Shown here: positions 8,025-16,866 of the stretch, in pieces | Layout: every line of letters starts with the position of its first letter | Position numbering within the stretch: the stretch's first letter is position 1 | Assembly: GCA_031273835.1 (NCBI GenBank) | Contig: JAISRD010000052.1 | Location: forward strand, 1-28,406 | DNA from: Treponema sp. | GTDB lineage: Bacteria > Spirochaetota > Spirochaetia > Treponematales > Breznakiellaceae | Reading direction: 5' to 3' | Length of the DNA stretch: 28,406 nucleotides | Notes under the pieces: model-generated | What the model was told of the DNA's origin: nothing | What the model saw: only the letters and a program-made list of their open reading frames with translations | The model's database searches: none | Translations under genes and position numbers: made by a program

Positions 8025-9536
8025 ATGCTGTCAAAGATCGACTCCCGAAAATTTAATACCCTCATTGAGATCAGTACTCTCATAAATTCAAATTACGCCG
8101 ATCTTGTGTCGCTTTTGACCCATATACTCGAAGCCGCCACCGCCCTCAGCCAGGGGGAAGCGTCGAGCCTTCTCCTGGTAAACCAGGAAAGCCGGGAGCT
8201 GTACTTCGTGGTTACCCTGGGTTCCAAGGGCCAGGAGGTAAAAAAATACACGGTAAAGCTCGGCGAGGGAATTGCCGGCTGGGTCGCCGCCCATGACAAA
8301 TCGATCATTGTAAACGATGTGGGCAGGGATAAGCGGCACCTGAGCGCCATCTCCGAATCGATAGGGTATCCGTCGGAAACCATGATTGCCGTTCCCATGC
8401 GGATCAAGGATCAATGTATCGGGGTGATCGAGATCCTCAATAAAAAGGACGGCAGGAATTTTACCCAGGAAGATTTGGAATGGCTTGAGATTCTTGCCAA
8501 CCAGGCGGCTCTGGCGATTCAGAATACCAGAAGTTTTGAACGGGCCCAGGGGGAAATACAGCTTCTCCATCAGGAACTGCAAAAGGACAAGGGCTATCAT
8601 ACCTTGATTGCGAAGAGTCCCCTGATCCTCGAAAAGCTTGAGATGATCGACAGGGCCGCCAAAACCGATTCTTCGGTGTTTATTTTGGGGGAAAGCGGGG
8701 TCGGTAAGGAACTCTTTGCCGAACAGATACACCTGCGCAGCCTCCGTAATAAGGCCCCCTTTGTAAGGGTCAACTGCGCCGCCCTGCCCGAAGGCATTCT
8801 GGAAAGCGAACTCTTCGGCCATGTAAAGGGCGCCTTTACCAGCGCGGTCCAGGATAGGCAGGGCCGCTTTATGACGGCCGACGGGGGAACGATCTTCCTT
8901 GATGAAATCGGCGATCTGCCCCTTTCCCTTCAGTCAAAACTTCTGCGGGTTATTCAGGAAAAGACCTTTGAAAAGGTCGGTTCCGATGTTTCCGTAACGG
9001 TCAATGTCCGCATCCTGGCGGCGACCAACAAGGATATTGAAGCCCTGGTTGAGAGGGGAGAGTTTAGAAGGGATCTTTATTACAGGCTCAATGTGCTGCC
9101 TCTTTATATCCCCCCCCTGAGGCAGCGGCCCGAGGACATCCCCGTACTGGCGGATTTTTTTCTGCAAAAGTACAAGGCGGAGACAAAAAAACAATTCATC
9201 GGTTTTTCAAACGAGGCCATGGAAGAGATGCTTTCCTATTCCTGGCCGGGAAATGTCCGAGAACTGGAAAACAGCATAGAGCGGGCCTGCGTAATAGGCA
9301 AAGACGGCTGGATTCGGAAGGAGGATCTTTTTTTTAACAGGAAGAACTTTTTCCCCGATCACGGCGAGGACGGGAGCAGAAATCTAAAAAATGCCGTTAA
9401 CGTCTTTAAGGTACATTATATTCAAAAGGTTCTGGAAGAGAATAACTGGAATCAAACTGAAACGGCAAAGGCGCTGGATATACAAAGGACCTACCTTTCC
9501 AGGCTTATCAAAGAACTGTCCATCAAGGAGAAATGA
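8025..9536 (+). CDS. GAF-domain sigma-54-dependent transcriptional activator
   Basis: This is a cytoplasmic enhancer-binding protein that would remodel sigma-54 RNA polymerase using ATP. A GAF sensor domain occupies about residues 10-170. The AAA+ domain has Walker A GESGVGKE at 222-229, the sigma-54-contact loop reading GAFTSA at 269-274, Walker B TIFLDEIG at 289-296 and WPGNVREL at 407-414. A Fis-type helix-turn-helix ends the protein (about 476-497). The absence of a receiver domain means a small ligand or a partner, not a histidine kinase, is the likely input, as in NifA/FhlA-type proteins. The loop normally reads GAFTGA, so the serine is unusual. ATG 8025 has only a weak ribosome site. 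The gene overlaps the next by 4 bp. Confidence 0.92.
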   Translation: MLSKIDSRKFNTLIEISTLINSNYADLVSLLTHILEAATALSQGEASSLLLVNQESRELYFVVTLGSKGQEVKKYTVKLGEGIAGWVAAHDKSIIVNDVGRDKRHLSAISESIGYPSETMIAVPMRIKDQCIGVIEILNKKDGRNFTQEDLEWLEILANQAALAIQNTRSFERAQGEIQLLHQELQKDKGYHTLIAKSPLILEKLEMIDRAAKTDSSVFILGESGVGKELFAEQIHLRSLRNKAPFVRVNCAALPEGILESELFGHVKGAFTSAVQDRQGRFMTADGGTIFLDEIGDLPLSLQSKLLRVIQEKTFEKVGSDVSVTVNVRILAATNKDIEALVERGEFRRDLYYRLNVLPLYIPPLRQRPEDIPVLADFFLQKYKAETKKQFIGFSNEAMEEMLSYSWPGNVRELENSIERACVIGKDGWIRKEDLFFNRKNFFPDHGEDGSRNLKNAVNVFKVHYIQKVLEENNWNQTETAKALDIQRTYLSRLIKELSIKEK

Positions 9537-10222
9537 GCATGGCTGACACTACCGGAAAAGAAAAAACAGAAACCCTTTCCGCTGCGGAACACATTGCCGT
9601 CTTTATTCAAAATAACCGCTTTTTTCTTATCGTCCTGCTGGTAATCGTTGCCGCCGGAATCGCCGGATTTATCACATTTTACGCGGTCCGGGACGTTCTG
9701 CAAAAAGAGGCCATTGTAAGGGTTGAGGAATTTGAAAGGCGTCTTGAGGAAATAGAGGATCCGGGGGATGCTTCCAAAGCCGGGGAGACCCAGACCCTGC
9801 TGGACGAATTAAACGAATTTGCCCCCAAAAGCTTTGGATATGCCGCGGGCAAGGCCTATTCCCTCGCTGCCTCGATCCACGCGGCAAGAGAGGAATGGGC
9901 CGAAGCTGAAAAAGCCTACCTGGCTTCCGCCCGGAAAGCGGACCGTATCTACCTTGCCCCCCTTTCCATGTACAACGCGGCGGTGGCCGCGGAAGAGCAG
10001 GGCAGGCTGGACGAGGCCGCCTCCTATTACGGCCAAAGTTTAAATTATTCCGTGATATTCCCCGCCGCGGTCAGGGCCCAGTTTGCCATAGGACGGCTCC
10101 ACGAAGAGCAGAACAACAAAGAAGCCGCCCTGGACGCCTATAGGCTGGTCATTGAAAAATGGCCCGATGATATCACCTGGACAAACTTTGCCCACGCCCG
10201 GATTATCTCCCTGGGCGGCTGA
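9533..10222 (+). CDS. Membrane-anchored tetratricopeptide-like protein
   Basis: A 229-residue protein with a short charged cytoplasmic N-terminus, one strong transmembrane helix at about 30-55 (FFLIVLLVIVAAGIAGFITF) and a long helical domain resembling TPR repeats (AREEWAEAEKAYLASARKA, AAVAAEEQGRLDEAASYYGQ, KEAALDAYRLVIEKWP). The layout resembles YfgM-like proteins, which scaffold other envelope proteins, but a specific function cannot be assigned. The ATG at 9533 overlaps the TGA of the sigma-54 activator in an ATGA arrangement. An alternative ATG is at 9539. Coupled translation with the activator suggests co-expression and possibly a shared role. Confidence 0.8.
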   Translation: MSMADTTGKEKTETLSAAEHIAVFIQNNRFFLIVLLVIVAAGIAGFITFYAVRDVLQKEAIVRVEEFERRLEEIEDPGDASKAGETQTLLDELNEFAPKSFGYAAGKAYSLAASIHAAREEWAEAEKAYLASARKADRIYLAPLSMYNAAVAAEEQGRLDEAASYYGQSLNYSVIFPAAVRAQFAIGRLHEEQNNKEAALDAYRLVIEKWPDDITWTNFAHARIISLGG

Positions 10223-10264
10223 GAGTTTGCGGGGCTTTGTCCTCAAAAGACCGATATTGTAGTT

Positions 10265-11059
10265 ATGGTAAGGGTCCGTATTTTTTTGTTTTTTTTCTGT
10301 CCGGCGGTTTTTTTTTCCTGCGGCATAGAGAATTATATCTATCTGGAAGCCGTTCAGTATGTAAATGTAACGGGGGTAAACAGCGCCGTGGTACAAATAC
10401 CGGACAATACGGGTATGTCTGAATTCCGGTATTATGCCGTCTATTACCGTATCTATTTAAGCGATCAAAGCCTTGAAAGCATTACCACCGATTACCAGCG
10501 TAGTCAAATCAATCCGGCCCTGGCGTCCCACTATAACGCCATTGATCCCTATACTTCGAATGATAATGTTTCTCCCAATGCCATCGCGTCGGTTTTTTCA
10601 TCCCTGAACTACCATAGCCTTTATTACTTTGACGCATCGACTAACAGCGAATACAGTTCCAGCCAGCTTCTTCTGCATTCCGGAGGGCCCCCGGGATTTA
10701 CCGGACTTATTCCTTATGTCAGCGGAGTGAATTTCAGCTTTATCACTTCCGCCGGGGCGTCTCTTACCATAACCGATTCGTCAGGTACATCCTCCCCGTT
10801 GTACTTGTACCGATCTCAGGATCGTTTTACCCCCCGGCCTTCGCGGCTTTTTGTCAACACCACCGGGGCGGGGAATTTGAGCGATCCCTCAATTATAAGC
10901 GGGAATGTCAACGCCGATGTGGAACGGAAAACCACCATGTCCTCCTCGAATCGTTATGCCTTTGTTTCATTGTACATCGTGGCCGTCGGGATGGATAATA
11001 ACTACGGCACCATCTATTCAAGGCCGAAACATATAGGTATTTTCCGCCTGCCTCAATAA
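10265..11059 (+). CDS. Probable outer-surface or periplasmic lipoprotein, unknown function
   Basis: The 264-residue product begins MVRVRIFLFFFC and reaches a cysteine at residue 19 in the context VFFSCG, a relaxed spirochaete-style lipobox. The signal peptide is short and very rich in phenylalanine. The mature part is rich in Ser, Tyr, Asn and Thr and poor in charge, consistent with a beta-rich exported domain, and it ends in IGIFRLPQ. I do not recognise a family. It lies 42 bp after the TPR gene on the same strand and converges with the radical SAM gene. Its composition differs from the housekeeping genes around it, which is common for exported spirochaete proteins. Confidence 0.7.
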   Translation: MVRVRIFLFFFCPAVFFSCGIENYIYLEAVQYVNVTGVNSAVVQIPDNTGMSEFRYYAVYYRIYLSDQSLESITTDYQRSQINPALASHYNAIDPYTSNDNVSPNAIASVFSSLNYHSLYYFDASTNSEYSSSQLLLHSGGPPGFTGLIPYVSGVNFSFITSAGASLTITDSSGTSSPLYLYRSQDRFTPRPSRLFVNTTGAGNLSDPSIISGNVNADVERKTTMSSSNRYAFVSLYIVAVGMDNNYGTIYSRPKHIGIFRLPQ

Positions 11060-11209
11060 TAAATAATAATAGGACAAAAAATCATATGGTATGCGAAAGG
11101 GCAAAAGAGAGGAAAATCTTAATGGCATTGACTACTATTCATAATGTATGTTCTGTCTACTAATGCGGATTATATTTGACGGACCCTGAATAACCGGTTA
11201 ATCTGCGCT
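11060..11209. other. Convergent intergenic region with a weak terminator-like stem
   Basis: These 150 AT-rich bases separate the ends of two convergent genes. A nine-pair imperfect stem can form between TGCGGATTA near 11164 and TAATCTGCG near 11200, with a loop of roughly 25-30 bases, and it could serve as a weak bidirectional terminator. There is no clear T-run on the plus strand. I see no other structure that I can support. Confidence 0.3.
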
Positions 11210-13657
11210 TTATTTATACAGTCTGCGGTATGCGGCAAAATAATCCCCATACCCGCCGTCGCCGTCTTTTGCCAGAACAGTCGTCCGCGTCAAGGCGGCA
11301 GCCCCGCCGGCTTTTATGCCGGCTTTAAGGGATTTTTCACCCCCGGCCTCGACCGTCAGATCGCCGTACCGGAACCCCCATAACAGCGACGCCAGCGAAT
11401 GTTTTTTTGTTCCCACGGGGATGACGAACAATTCCGCTTTGAGGATGATAAATCCTTCGGGAAGCGTTTCGTTGAGGCGCCGGATAAATTCACCGGTCCC
11501 TATCCCTTCCTGCAGATCCACCGAAGCCGCTTCGCCGCCGCAGTTGATTCCGATAGATACGGGGGACGCAAATTCCATGCGGACCAGCGGGTTGTACCCC
11601 TCCGTATATTGTACGGCAATTCCCGATCTGACAAAGGCCATGGCAAAAAGTTCAATAAGCCCCAGGTGGGAAATGTAGATCCCCTTACCCTGCTTTGAAA
11701 AAGAAAAAAGCATACGGAGGGTTGGCTGATTTTTTTGTGTCTTCGCCGGTACAGCATCTTCACCAGGGTTCTGCTCAATGTGTATACTATTTTTTACCTG
11801 TATATTATTTTTGTCATGTATACTATTTTCAACACGTATAGTATTCTGCATCTGTATACTATTTTGGATATGTATACTATTTTGGACAACATCGGCGTTA
11901 TGCGGACAAATTCCGCAGGGGTCTGTACAATTATTTATACATGGCGGGGTAAACTGGGCCGCCTGCGATTTTTTCCATTCTTTTTTTAAGTAGGCTTCAG
12001 CGGTTCCCGAATCAATGACTCTCCAGGGCAGCGGCATTTCAAGGTCTTTTTCGCCGAGAATTTCGGCACACAAAGCCGCTTCGTCGGCAAAGAGATCCCG
12101 CCAAATATCCTTTTGTATAAATTCCGACCATGCGTCGAGGCGGCAGCCCCTTAAAAAGGCTTTTTCCACCAGTTCCCCCGCCCTTTTGTCGCCCCTGGCG
12201 ATGAAGCCCTCAATACGGGCGGTAAAGGGATCGTGAATACTTAGCTTGTGACCCAGGGGACGCAGTATGTCCCTGATATAGTTTAGTTTTTTCCAGGCTT
12301 CCTCCTCGTTTATCTGGGCGGCCCATTGGTAGGGCGTATGGGCCTTGGGAACAAAGGTCCCCAGGTTGATGTGAAAGTGGGAACGGGTACGCCTGCCGGC
12401 CTCGGTAATGAAGTCGGCCATATCCGCCTCTTCTTCCCCGTTTGGCAAAAAATCCAGGGGAAGGCCGATCATAAAATAAAATTTTGCCCCCCGCCAGCCC
12501 TGTTTTTTTGCCTCCTCCAGGATGGATACCGTGTCTTCCAATGAAACCCGTTTATTGATGCTCAGCTGCCTGAGTTCCTGGGGGGTTTCCACCGCAAAGG
12601 TTAGACCGCTCTTACGGACCTTGGAAATTTTGTTAAGCAGCGAAAGGGAAAAACCGGAAACCCGTAATGACGGCAGTTGGAAAGAAATATGCCGGGAATT
12701 ATAACGGTCATTGAGGATCCCGATAAGCTCATCTAAAAAACAATAATCCCCGCTGGAAAGGGATGAAAGGCTTATTTCCCGGTAGCCTCCCAGGCTGACG
12801 AATTCTTCCACTTCCTTAAGTATCAGATCGGCCCTTTTTTGACGCATGGGCCTGTACCAGATGCCGGCGTGGCAAAAACGGCATCCGTTGGGGCAGCCCC
12901 GCATAATTTCAAGCGCCCCGTGGTGCTGTACGGTTTTTATACTGGGAACGGGGAAAACCGCCGCTCCGGGGAAAGAACCGGGGTCCCGGCCAAAGTCATT
13001 TGCAACGGCCCGGAGGACGCGGGTTTTACCGGGAACCCAGATATGGGAATGGGATACCGCCTCTTCAAGAAGTTCCCCGCGGCTTCCCCCTTTTTTCTTT
13101 AACTCCAAAAGCTTTCCGCTTAAGTCGAAAAAACCCGCCTCCGCCTCGCCGATCCAGAAGGCGTCGACAAAGGGACTGTAAGGCAGGGGATTTGATACGC
13201 AGGGCCCCCCCATGATTACAATGGGATCCTCCCCTCCCCTTTGTTCCGTCCTTAGGGGTATAAAGGATGATTTAAGGATTGTCAGGACCCCGGTTATTCC
13301 CAGCTCATAACCCAGGGTAAAACAAAGTACGTCGGTACTGTTTAACGCAATGCCCGTATCAAGGCCGTAGAGGGGGAGCCCTTCTTTTTCAAGCAGGGCC
13401 TCAAAATCGGGGGCTGGGGCAAAGGCGCGGTCGCAGGAAATACCCTCAATGCCGTTAAGGGCGTTGTAGAGAATACGAAAGGCCTGGTTTGACATGCCGA
13501 TTTCATACAGATCCGGAAAGGCGACGGCCATGCGGAGCACTGCGTCTTTCTTCGCGATAGAACCGTATTCGCCCCCCGTATACCGGGCGGGCTTTTCAAG
13601 CTCCAGCAGCTTGGAAGCAAGGCTGTTTATGGGATCAATAAACTTGAGCATCCGCAC
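11210..13657 (-). CDS. Radical SAM protein fused to a DUF2344 domain
   Basis: The 815-residue protein has an N-terminal Rossmann-like region of the kind seen in B12-binding radical SAM enzymes, then the 4Fe-4S cluster motif with Cys255, Cys259 and Cys262 (RGCPNGCRFCHAGIWYRP). A second cysteine group (CINNCTDPCGIC) closes the radical SAM half at about 575-586. The last 180 residues match the DUF2344 radical-SAM-linked domain (RMLFSFSKQGKGIYISHLG). In many bacteria these are two adjacent genes or one fusion, often near RNase E/G genes, and their substrate is, to my knowledge, not settled. A six-residue repeat separates the two halves at about 591-626. GTG 13657 is the longest start, and ATG 13651 is equally possible. 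The gene lies 9 bp after rodA, as the last gene of the mre operon. Confidence 0.88.
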   Translation of the reverse strand: MRMLKFIDPINSLASKLLELEKPARYTGGEYGSIAKKDAVLRMAVAFPDLYEIGMSNQAFRILYNALNGIEGISCDRAFAPAPDFEALLEKEGLPLYGLDTGIALNSTDVLCFTLGYELGITGVLTILKSSFIPLRTEQRGGEDPIVIMGGPCVSNPLPYSPFVDAFWIGEAEAGFFDLSGKLLELKKKGGSRGELLEEAVSHSHIWVPGKTRVLRAVANDFGRDPGSFPGAAVFPVPSIKTVQHHGALEIMRGCPNGCRFCHAGIWYRPMRQKRADLILKEVEEFVSLGGYREISLSSLSSGDYCFLDELIGILNDRYNSRHISFQLPSLRVSGFSLSLLNKISKVRKSGLTFAVETPQELRQLSINKRVSLEDTVSILEEAKKQGWRGAKFYFMIGLPLDFLPNGEEEADMADFITEAGRRTRSHFHINLGTFVPKAHTPYQWAAQINEEEAWKKLNYIRDILRPLGHKLSIHDPFTARIEGFIARGDKRAGELVEKAFLRGCRLDAWSEFIQKDIWRDLFADEAALCAEILGEKDLEMPLPWRVIDSGTAEAYLKKEWKKSQAAQFTPPCINNCTDPCGICPHNADVVQNSIHIQNSIQMQNTIRVENSIHDKNNIQVKNSIHIEQNPGEDAVPAKTQKNQPTLRMLFSFSKQGKGIYISHLGLIELFAMAFVRSGIAVQYTEGYNPLVRMEFASPVSIGINCGGEAASVDLQEGIGTGEFIRRLNETLPEGFIILKAELFVIPVGTKKHSLASLLWGFRYGDLTVEAGGEKSLKAGIKAGGAAALTRTTVLAKDGDGGYGDYFAAYRRLYK
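11781..11888 (-). repeat. Six-copy 18-bp minisatellite within the radical SAM gene
   Basis: Six contiguous 18-bp units start at 11781, 11799, 11817, 11835, 11853 and 11871. On the plus strand most begin TGTATACTATTTT and differ mainly in their last five bases. On the coding strand they give six-residue units with the consensus NSIxxx. The block is much more AT-rich than the surrounding gene and contains the palindrome GTATAC in several copies. It sits exactly between the two domains, where length changes would be tolerated. Confidence 0.95.
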
Positions 13658-13666
13658 CTGGCTTTT

Positions 13667-14977
13667 TTAACGGTTGAATCTTCGTACATGGATGCTCATG
13701 GCAAGTCCTATGCCCGCCATGGCGGTAATGAGGGCCGAACCGCCATAGGACATAAAGTAGAGCGGAATGCCCGTGATGGGCATGATACCCATGGTCATTC
13801 CCACGTTAACCATAAAATGAAAGGAATACACAGCCGCAAGACCCGCGGTAATATAGACCCCGAAGGTATCCGATGTGGTCTTCATAATTCTGATAAGCCT
13901 GAGGCATATAAGGAGGAAGAGAGCGAAAACCAAAAGGCCCCCCAAAAGGCCCCATTCTTCGGTAAAGATCGAAAAAATAAAGTCCGTACTTTGCTGAGGA
14001 AGGAAACGGTAATGGCTTTGGGTTCCCTTGAGAAAACCCTTGCCCATAAGCCCCCCGGAGCCTATGGCGGTCATGGACTGTATGATATGCCACCCCGATC
14101 CCCGGGGGTCCACATTGGGATCCAGGAATACGATGAGCCGCATGATCTGGTAGTCTTTAAGCATTTTATGGGAGGCAAAGGACAGTAGAAGCGAAAGAAT
14201 CCCCATGATCCCCCCGTAGCAGATGAAAAAAAAGTACCGTTTTTTGTATTTGAAAAAACCGAACAGGGAAATAAGGGTAACCGCCAAAAGGGCAAGGCAG
14301 CTTATCAGGATAAAACGCGGATTGGTCAGCGTCATCACCGCGGGAAAAGCCCCCTTTAGAATCATCTCCTGCCAGAGGGGCAGTACCAGCATGATCCCCG
14401 TCAGGGCTATGCATCCTCCCATAAAGGCCAGATAGCGCATGGCGATACCACCGACAAAGGAACAGACAAGCAGTATGGGGATAAAAACCAAGGATGTGCC
14501 GAAGTCGGGCTGGAGCAGGATTATTCCCATGGGCAGAAAAACAATAACGCAGGAAAGGGCAAAACGGACTGCGGTTTTTTCACTGCGTTTGGTAGAATCA
14601 AGATAACGGGCTAAAAAAAGTATGGTGGTGATCTTGGCAAATTCCGAGGGTTGTATGCCGAAGCTTCCGATGCCTATCCAGGCGCGGGCGCCGCTTACAA
14701 GACGTCCGAAAAAAAGGGTGTAAACAAGCAGAACCAGGGCGCCCAGATAGAGGTACAGGGAGAGATCGTAGATGCGCCTGTAGTTGATCATCGTCAGGAC
14801 CAGCGCCAGAATCAACCCCGCCGAAGCCCAGATAATCTGCCTGGTATATTCGCCCGACACAACGGCCCCCGAGGATGTGATGCCTGATGAATAGATGAAG
14901 AGTATACCGAAGACCGTTAAAACCACGGCGGAAAGAAAGAGAGGAAAATCAACCTCAAGATAATCCCGTAATCTCAT
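13667..14977 (-). CDS. rodA: Rod-shape peptidoglycan glycosyltransferase RodA
   Basis: RodA is the SEDS-family membrane polymerase that extends glycan strands from lipid II during cell elongation, working with PBP2. The 436 residues contain about ten hydrophobic helices. Diagnostic segments include GARAWIGIGSFGIQPSEFAK, LLQPDFGTSLVF and, near the end, NVGMTMGIMPITGIPLYFMSYGGS. The start at ATG 14977 overlaps the mrdA stop as ATGA. The frame is open for another 40 codons upstream, but that is inside mrdA and lacks family similarity. FtsW is the alternative, but the mreBCD-mrdA neighbourhood supports RodA. Confidence 0.95.
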   Translation of the reverse strand: MRLRDYLEVDFPLFLSAVVLTVFGILFIYSSGITSSGAVVSGEYTRQIIWASAGLILALVLTMINYRRIYDLSLYLYLGALVLLVYTLFFGRLVSGARAWIGIGSFGIQPSEFAKITTILFLARYLDSTKRSEKTAVRFALSCVIVFLPMGIILLQPDFGTSLVFIPILLVCSFVGGIAMRYLAFMGGCIALTGIMLVLPLWQEMILKGAFPAVMTLTNPRFILISCLALLAVTLISLFGFFKYKKRYFFFICYGGIMGILSLLLSFASHKMLKDYQIMRLIVFLDPNVDPRGSGWHIIQSMTAIGSGGLMGKGFLKGTQSHYRFLPQQSTDFIFSIFTEEWGLLGGLLVFALFLLICLRLIRIMKTTSDTFGVYITAGLAAVYSFHFMVNVGMTMGIMPITGIPLYFMSYGGSALITAMAGIGLAMSIHVRRFNR

Positions 14978-16866
14978 TCCCGGCGGCCCAGCGCAGGGGC
15001 GAAATTCTGCAGCCCCAGAGAAACCAGCGCTTCCTCGTAAGTTTGATTGGCAAATATTCCCTGGAAGATAATCGCCGCCGCATAGGGGGACCACCAATCC
15101 CAGGGATTTGACGCCTCCACCAGGACGGTAACGATAACCTGTTCATCATGATTATCGGTATTGTAGGGCCCGTAGGCGGTAAACCAGCAGTGCCAGCGGT
15201 CGGGAAGCCCGATTTCCGCGGTCCCTGTTTTTCCCGCCAGTTCCACCGCCCGTATATTGTCGGGATAGCGGGCGGAACCCTGGGTAACGACGGTACGCAT
15301 ATTTGCCCGTACCGTTTCAAATACCCTGGCGCTTACCTTTTCCTGCATATTGTGAATCACCTCGGGCTGGACGGTTTTTTCAATTGCCCCCGAAACGGGG
15401 TCCCGTATTTCCTTTAGTACATGGGGCTTATAGCCTATACCGTCGTTGATCACCGTGGCCACCAGGTTAGTTATCTGCAGGGGGGTTGTCAGGGTAAAAC
15501 CCTGCCCGATGGACATATTCATGGTATCCCCGCCGAGCCATCGTTCATGGAAACGCCGTTCCTTCCATTGAGGGTTGGGGATAAATCCCTCGATTTCACC
15601 GGGAAGATCAATGCCGGTAAGCGCCCCGTAGCCAAAGTCCTTTGCGTAACTTACAATACGGTCCACTCCCATATTGTCCCTGCCGGCGACCCAGAAATAG
15701 ATGTCGCAGGAAACCGCCAGGGCCTGCTGCAGATTTACCCAGCCATGCCCCCCACGGGCCCAGCAGCGCCAGAGCCGCTGTCCGTAATCCATGCCGCCGC
15801 TGCAGAGTATACGCAGTTCGGGGTTAATCAGATTTTCCGTAAGCAGCCCCGTGGTCATGAGTATTTTAAAGGTTGACGCCGGGGGATAAGCGGATTGAAT
15901 AGCCCGGTTGAGGAAGGGTTTATTGGGATCGTTGATAAGCGCGGCATACTCGGCGCCCATATCACTGCGGTTAAAAAGATTCGGATCGTACCAGGGATAG
16001 GACACCATGGCCAGAATTTCCCCGTTGGGTTTCATCGCCACCACGGCGCCCATGCGGCTGCCCAGGGCTTTTTCGGAAAGCAGCTGTATTGATTTGTCTA
16101 TAGTAAGAACAAGATTCTTCCCCATCACCGGCGCTTCCCGGATATTGTTTTCCCCCCTGCTTATACGCCGTCCCCGGACATCCACCGTCCTGGTTTCCAT
16201 ACCCTCCCGGCCCCGCAGTATTTCATCGTATTCCCGCTCTATTCCCATCTTGCCGATCACGTCACCCTGCTGGTATCCCTGGTTGTAGAGCTGCATCAGT
16301 TCGTCCCTGGTAATGTTTCCCACATAACCGAGTATGTGGGAAAGGCTTCTCACATCGCCGTAATTCCGTATCGGTTTTGACTGCCAGCTTAGGCCGGGAA
16401 GGGTATCGGCGTTTTCCGCCAGAACGGCAATGGTATCAAAGGGAACATTGGAAGCGATTTCCAGGGGCTGGTAGAGGTAATAATACTGGGGGGGGATCTT
16501 CTCCTCGATTCTCCGGCCGGGAATTTTAAGCAGTTCCGCCGCCCTGAGGATAAGATCGGGGATTTCCCCGTCGGGGACTTCCGCGGGAGTAATGTATACC
16601 GCAAAGGAATCATAGTTCATCGCCAGGGGGTCGGAAAAATTCCGGTCGTAAATTTCCCCCCGCCTGGCGGGCAGCACGGTAACCCTCCGCGCTATATTGT
16701 AGGATCTCCTCAGGTAGCGTTCCCCCGAAATAATCTGCATATCAAAAAGCCGTATGGCGTAAACGACAAAAACCGCTATGAGCAGTATCTGTACGACCCT
16801 GATTCTGCCCAGGGGCCGTTCATTACCCGCAGCGGAAAGGCCGAATTGTCCGAACATGGAAGACAT
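14974..16866 (-). CDS. mrdA: Penicillin-binding protein 2 (elongation transpeptidase)
   Basis: This class B penicillin-binding protein cross-links peptidoglycan along the side wall with RodA and MreBCD. A membrane anchor lies at about residues 22-40. It is followed by the pedestal domain (LPARRGEIYDRN near 65-76) and the transpeptidase domain. The catalytic serine is in PPASTFK (Ser331), the second motif is SCD at 386-388, which is the usual PBP2 variant of SxN, and KTGTA is at 546-550. The 630-residue length is normal. The start at ATG 16866 directly abuts the mreD stop (TAAATG). A second ATG three codons later is possible. Confidence 0.96.
   Translation of the reverse strand: MSSMFGQFGLSAAGNERPLGRIRVVQILLIAVFVVYAIRLFDMQIISGERYLRRSYNIARRVTVLPARRGEIYDRNFSDPLAMNYDSFAVYITPAEVPDGEIPDLILRAAELLKIPGRRIEEKIPPQYYYLYQPLEIASNVPFDTIAVLAENADTLPGLSWQSKPIRNYGDVRSLSHILGYVGNITRDELMQLYNQGYQQGDVIGKMGIEREYDEILRGREGMETRTVDVRGRRISRGENNIREAPVMGKNLVLTIDKSIQLLSEKALGSRMGAVVAMKPNGEILAMVSYPWYDPNLFNRSDMGAEYAALINDPNKPFLNRAIQSAYPPASTFKILMTTGLLTENLINPELRILCSGGMDYGQRLWRCWARGGHGWVNLQQALAVSCDIYFWVAGRDNMGVDRIVSYAKDFGYGALTGIDLPGEIEGFIPNPQWKERRFHERWLGGDTMNMSIGQGFTLTTPLQITNLVATVINDGIGYKPHVLKEIRDPVSGAIEKTVQPEVIHNMQEKVSARVFETVRANMRTVVTQGSARYPDNIRAVELAGKTGTAEIGLPDRWHCWFTAYGPYNTDNHDEQVIVTVLVEASNPWDWWSPYAAAIIFQGIFANQTYEEALVSLGLQNFAPALGRRE

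Noticed and set aside
11122..11163. A 13-codon frame with AGAGAGG upstream, between the lipoprotein and radical SAM genes
   Set aside because: It is far too short to judge, has no neighbour context, and an SD-like AGGA is common by chance in this AT-rich gap.
11781..11888. The 18-bp repeats as a CRISPR array
   Set aside because: There are no spacers between the repeats, the unit is too short, the array is in frame inside a gene, and no cas genes are present.
14978..15097. A 40-codon N-terminal extension of rodA
   Set aside because: It lies within the mrdA coding sequence, lacks membrane character, and the ATGA overlap at 14974-14977 gives a natural start.
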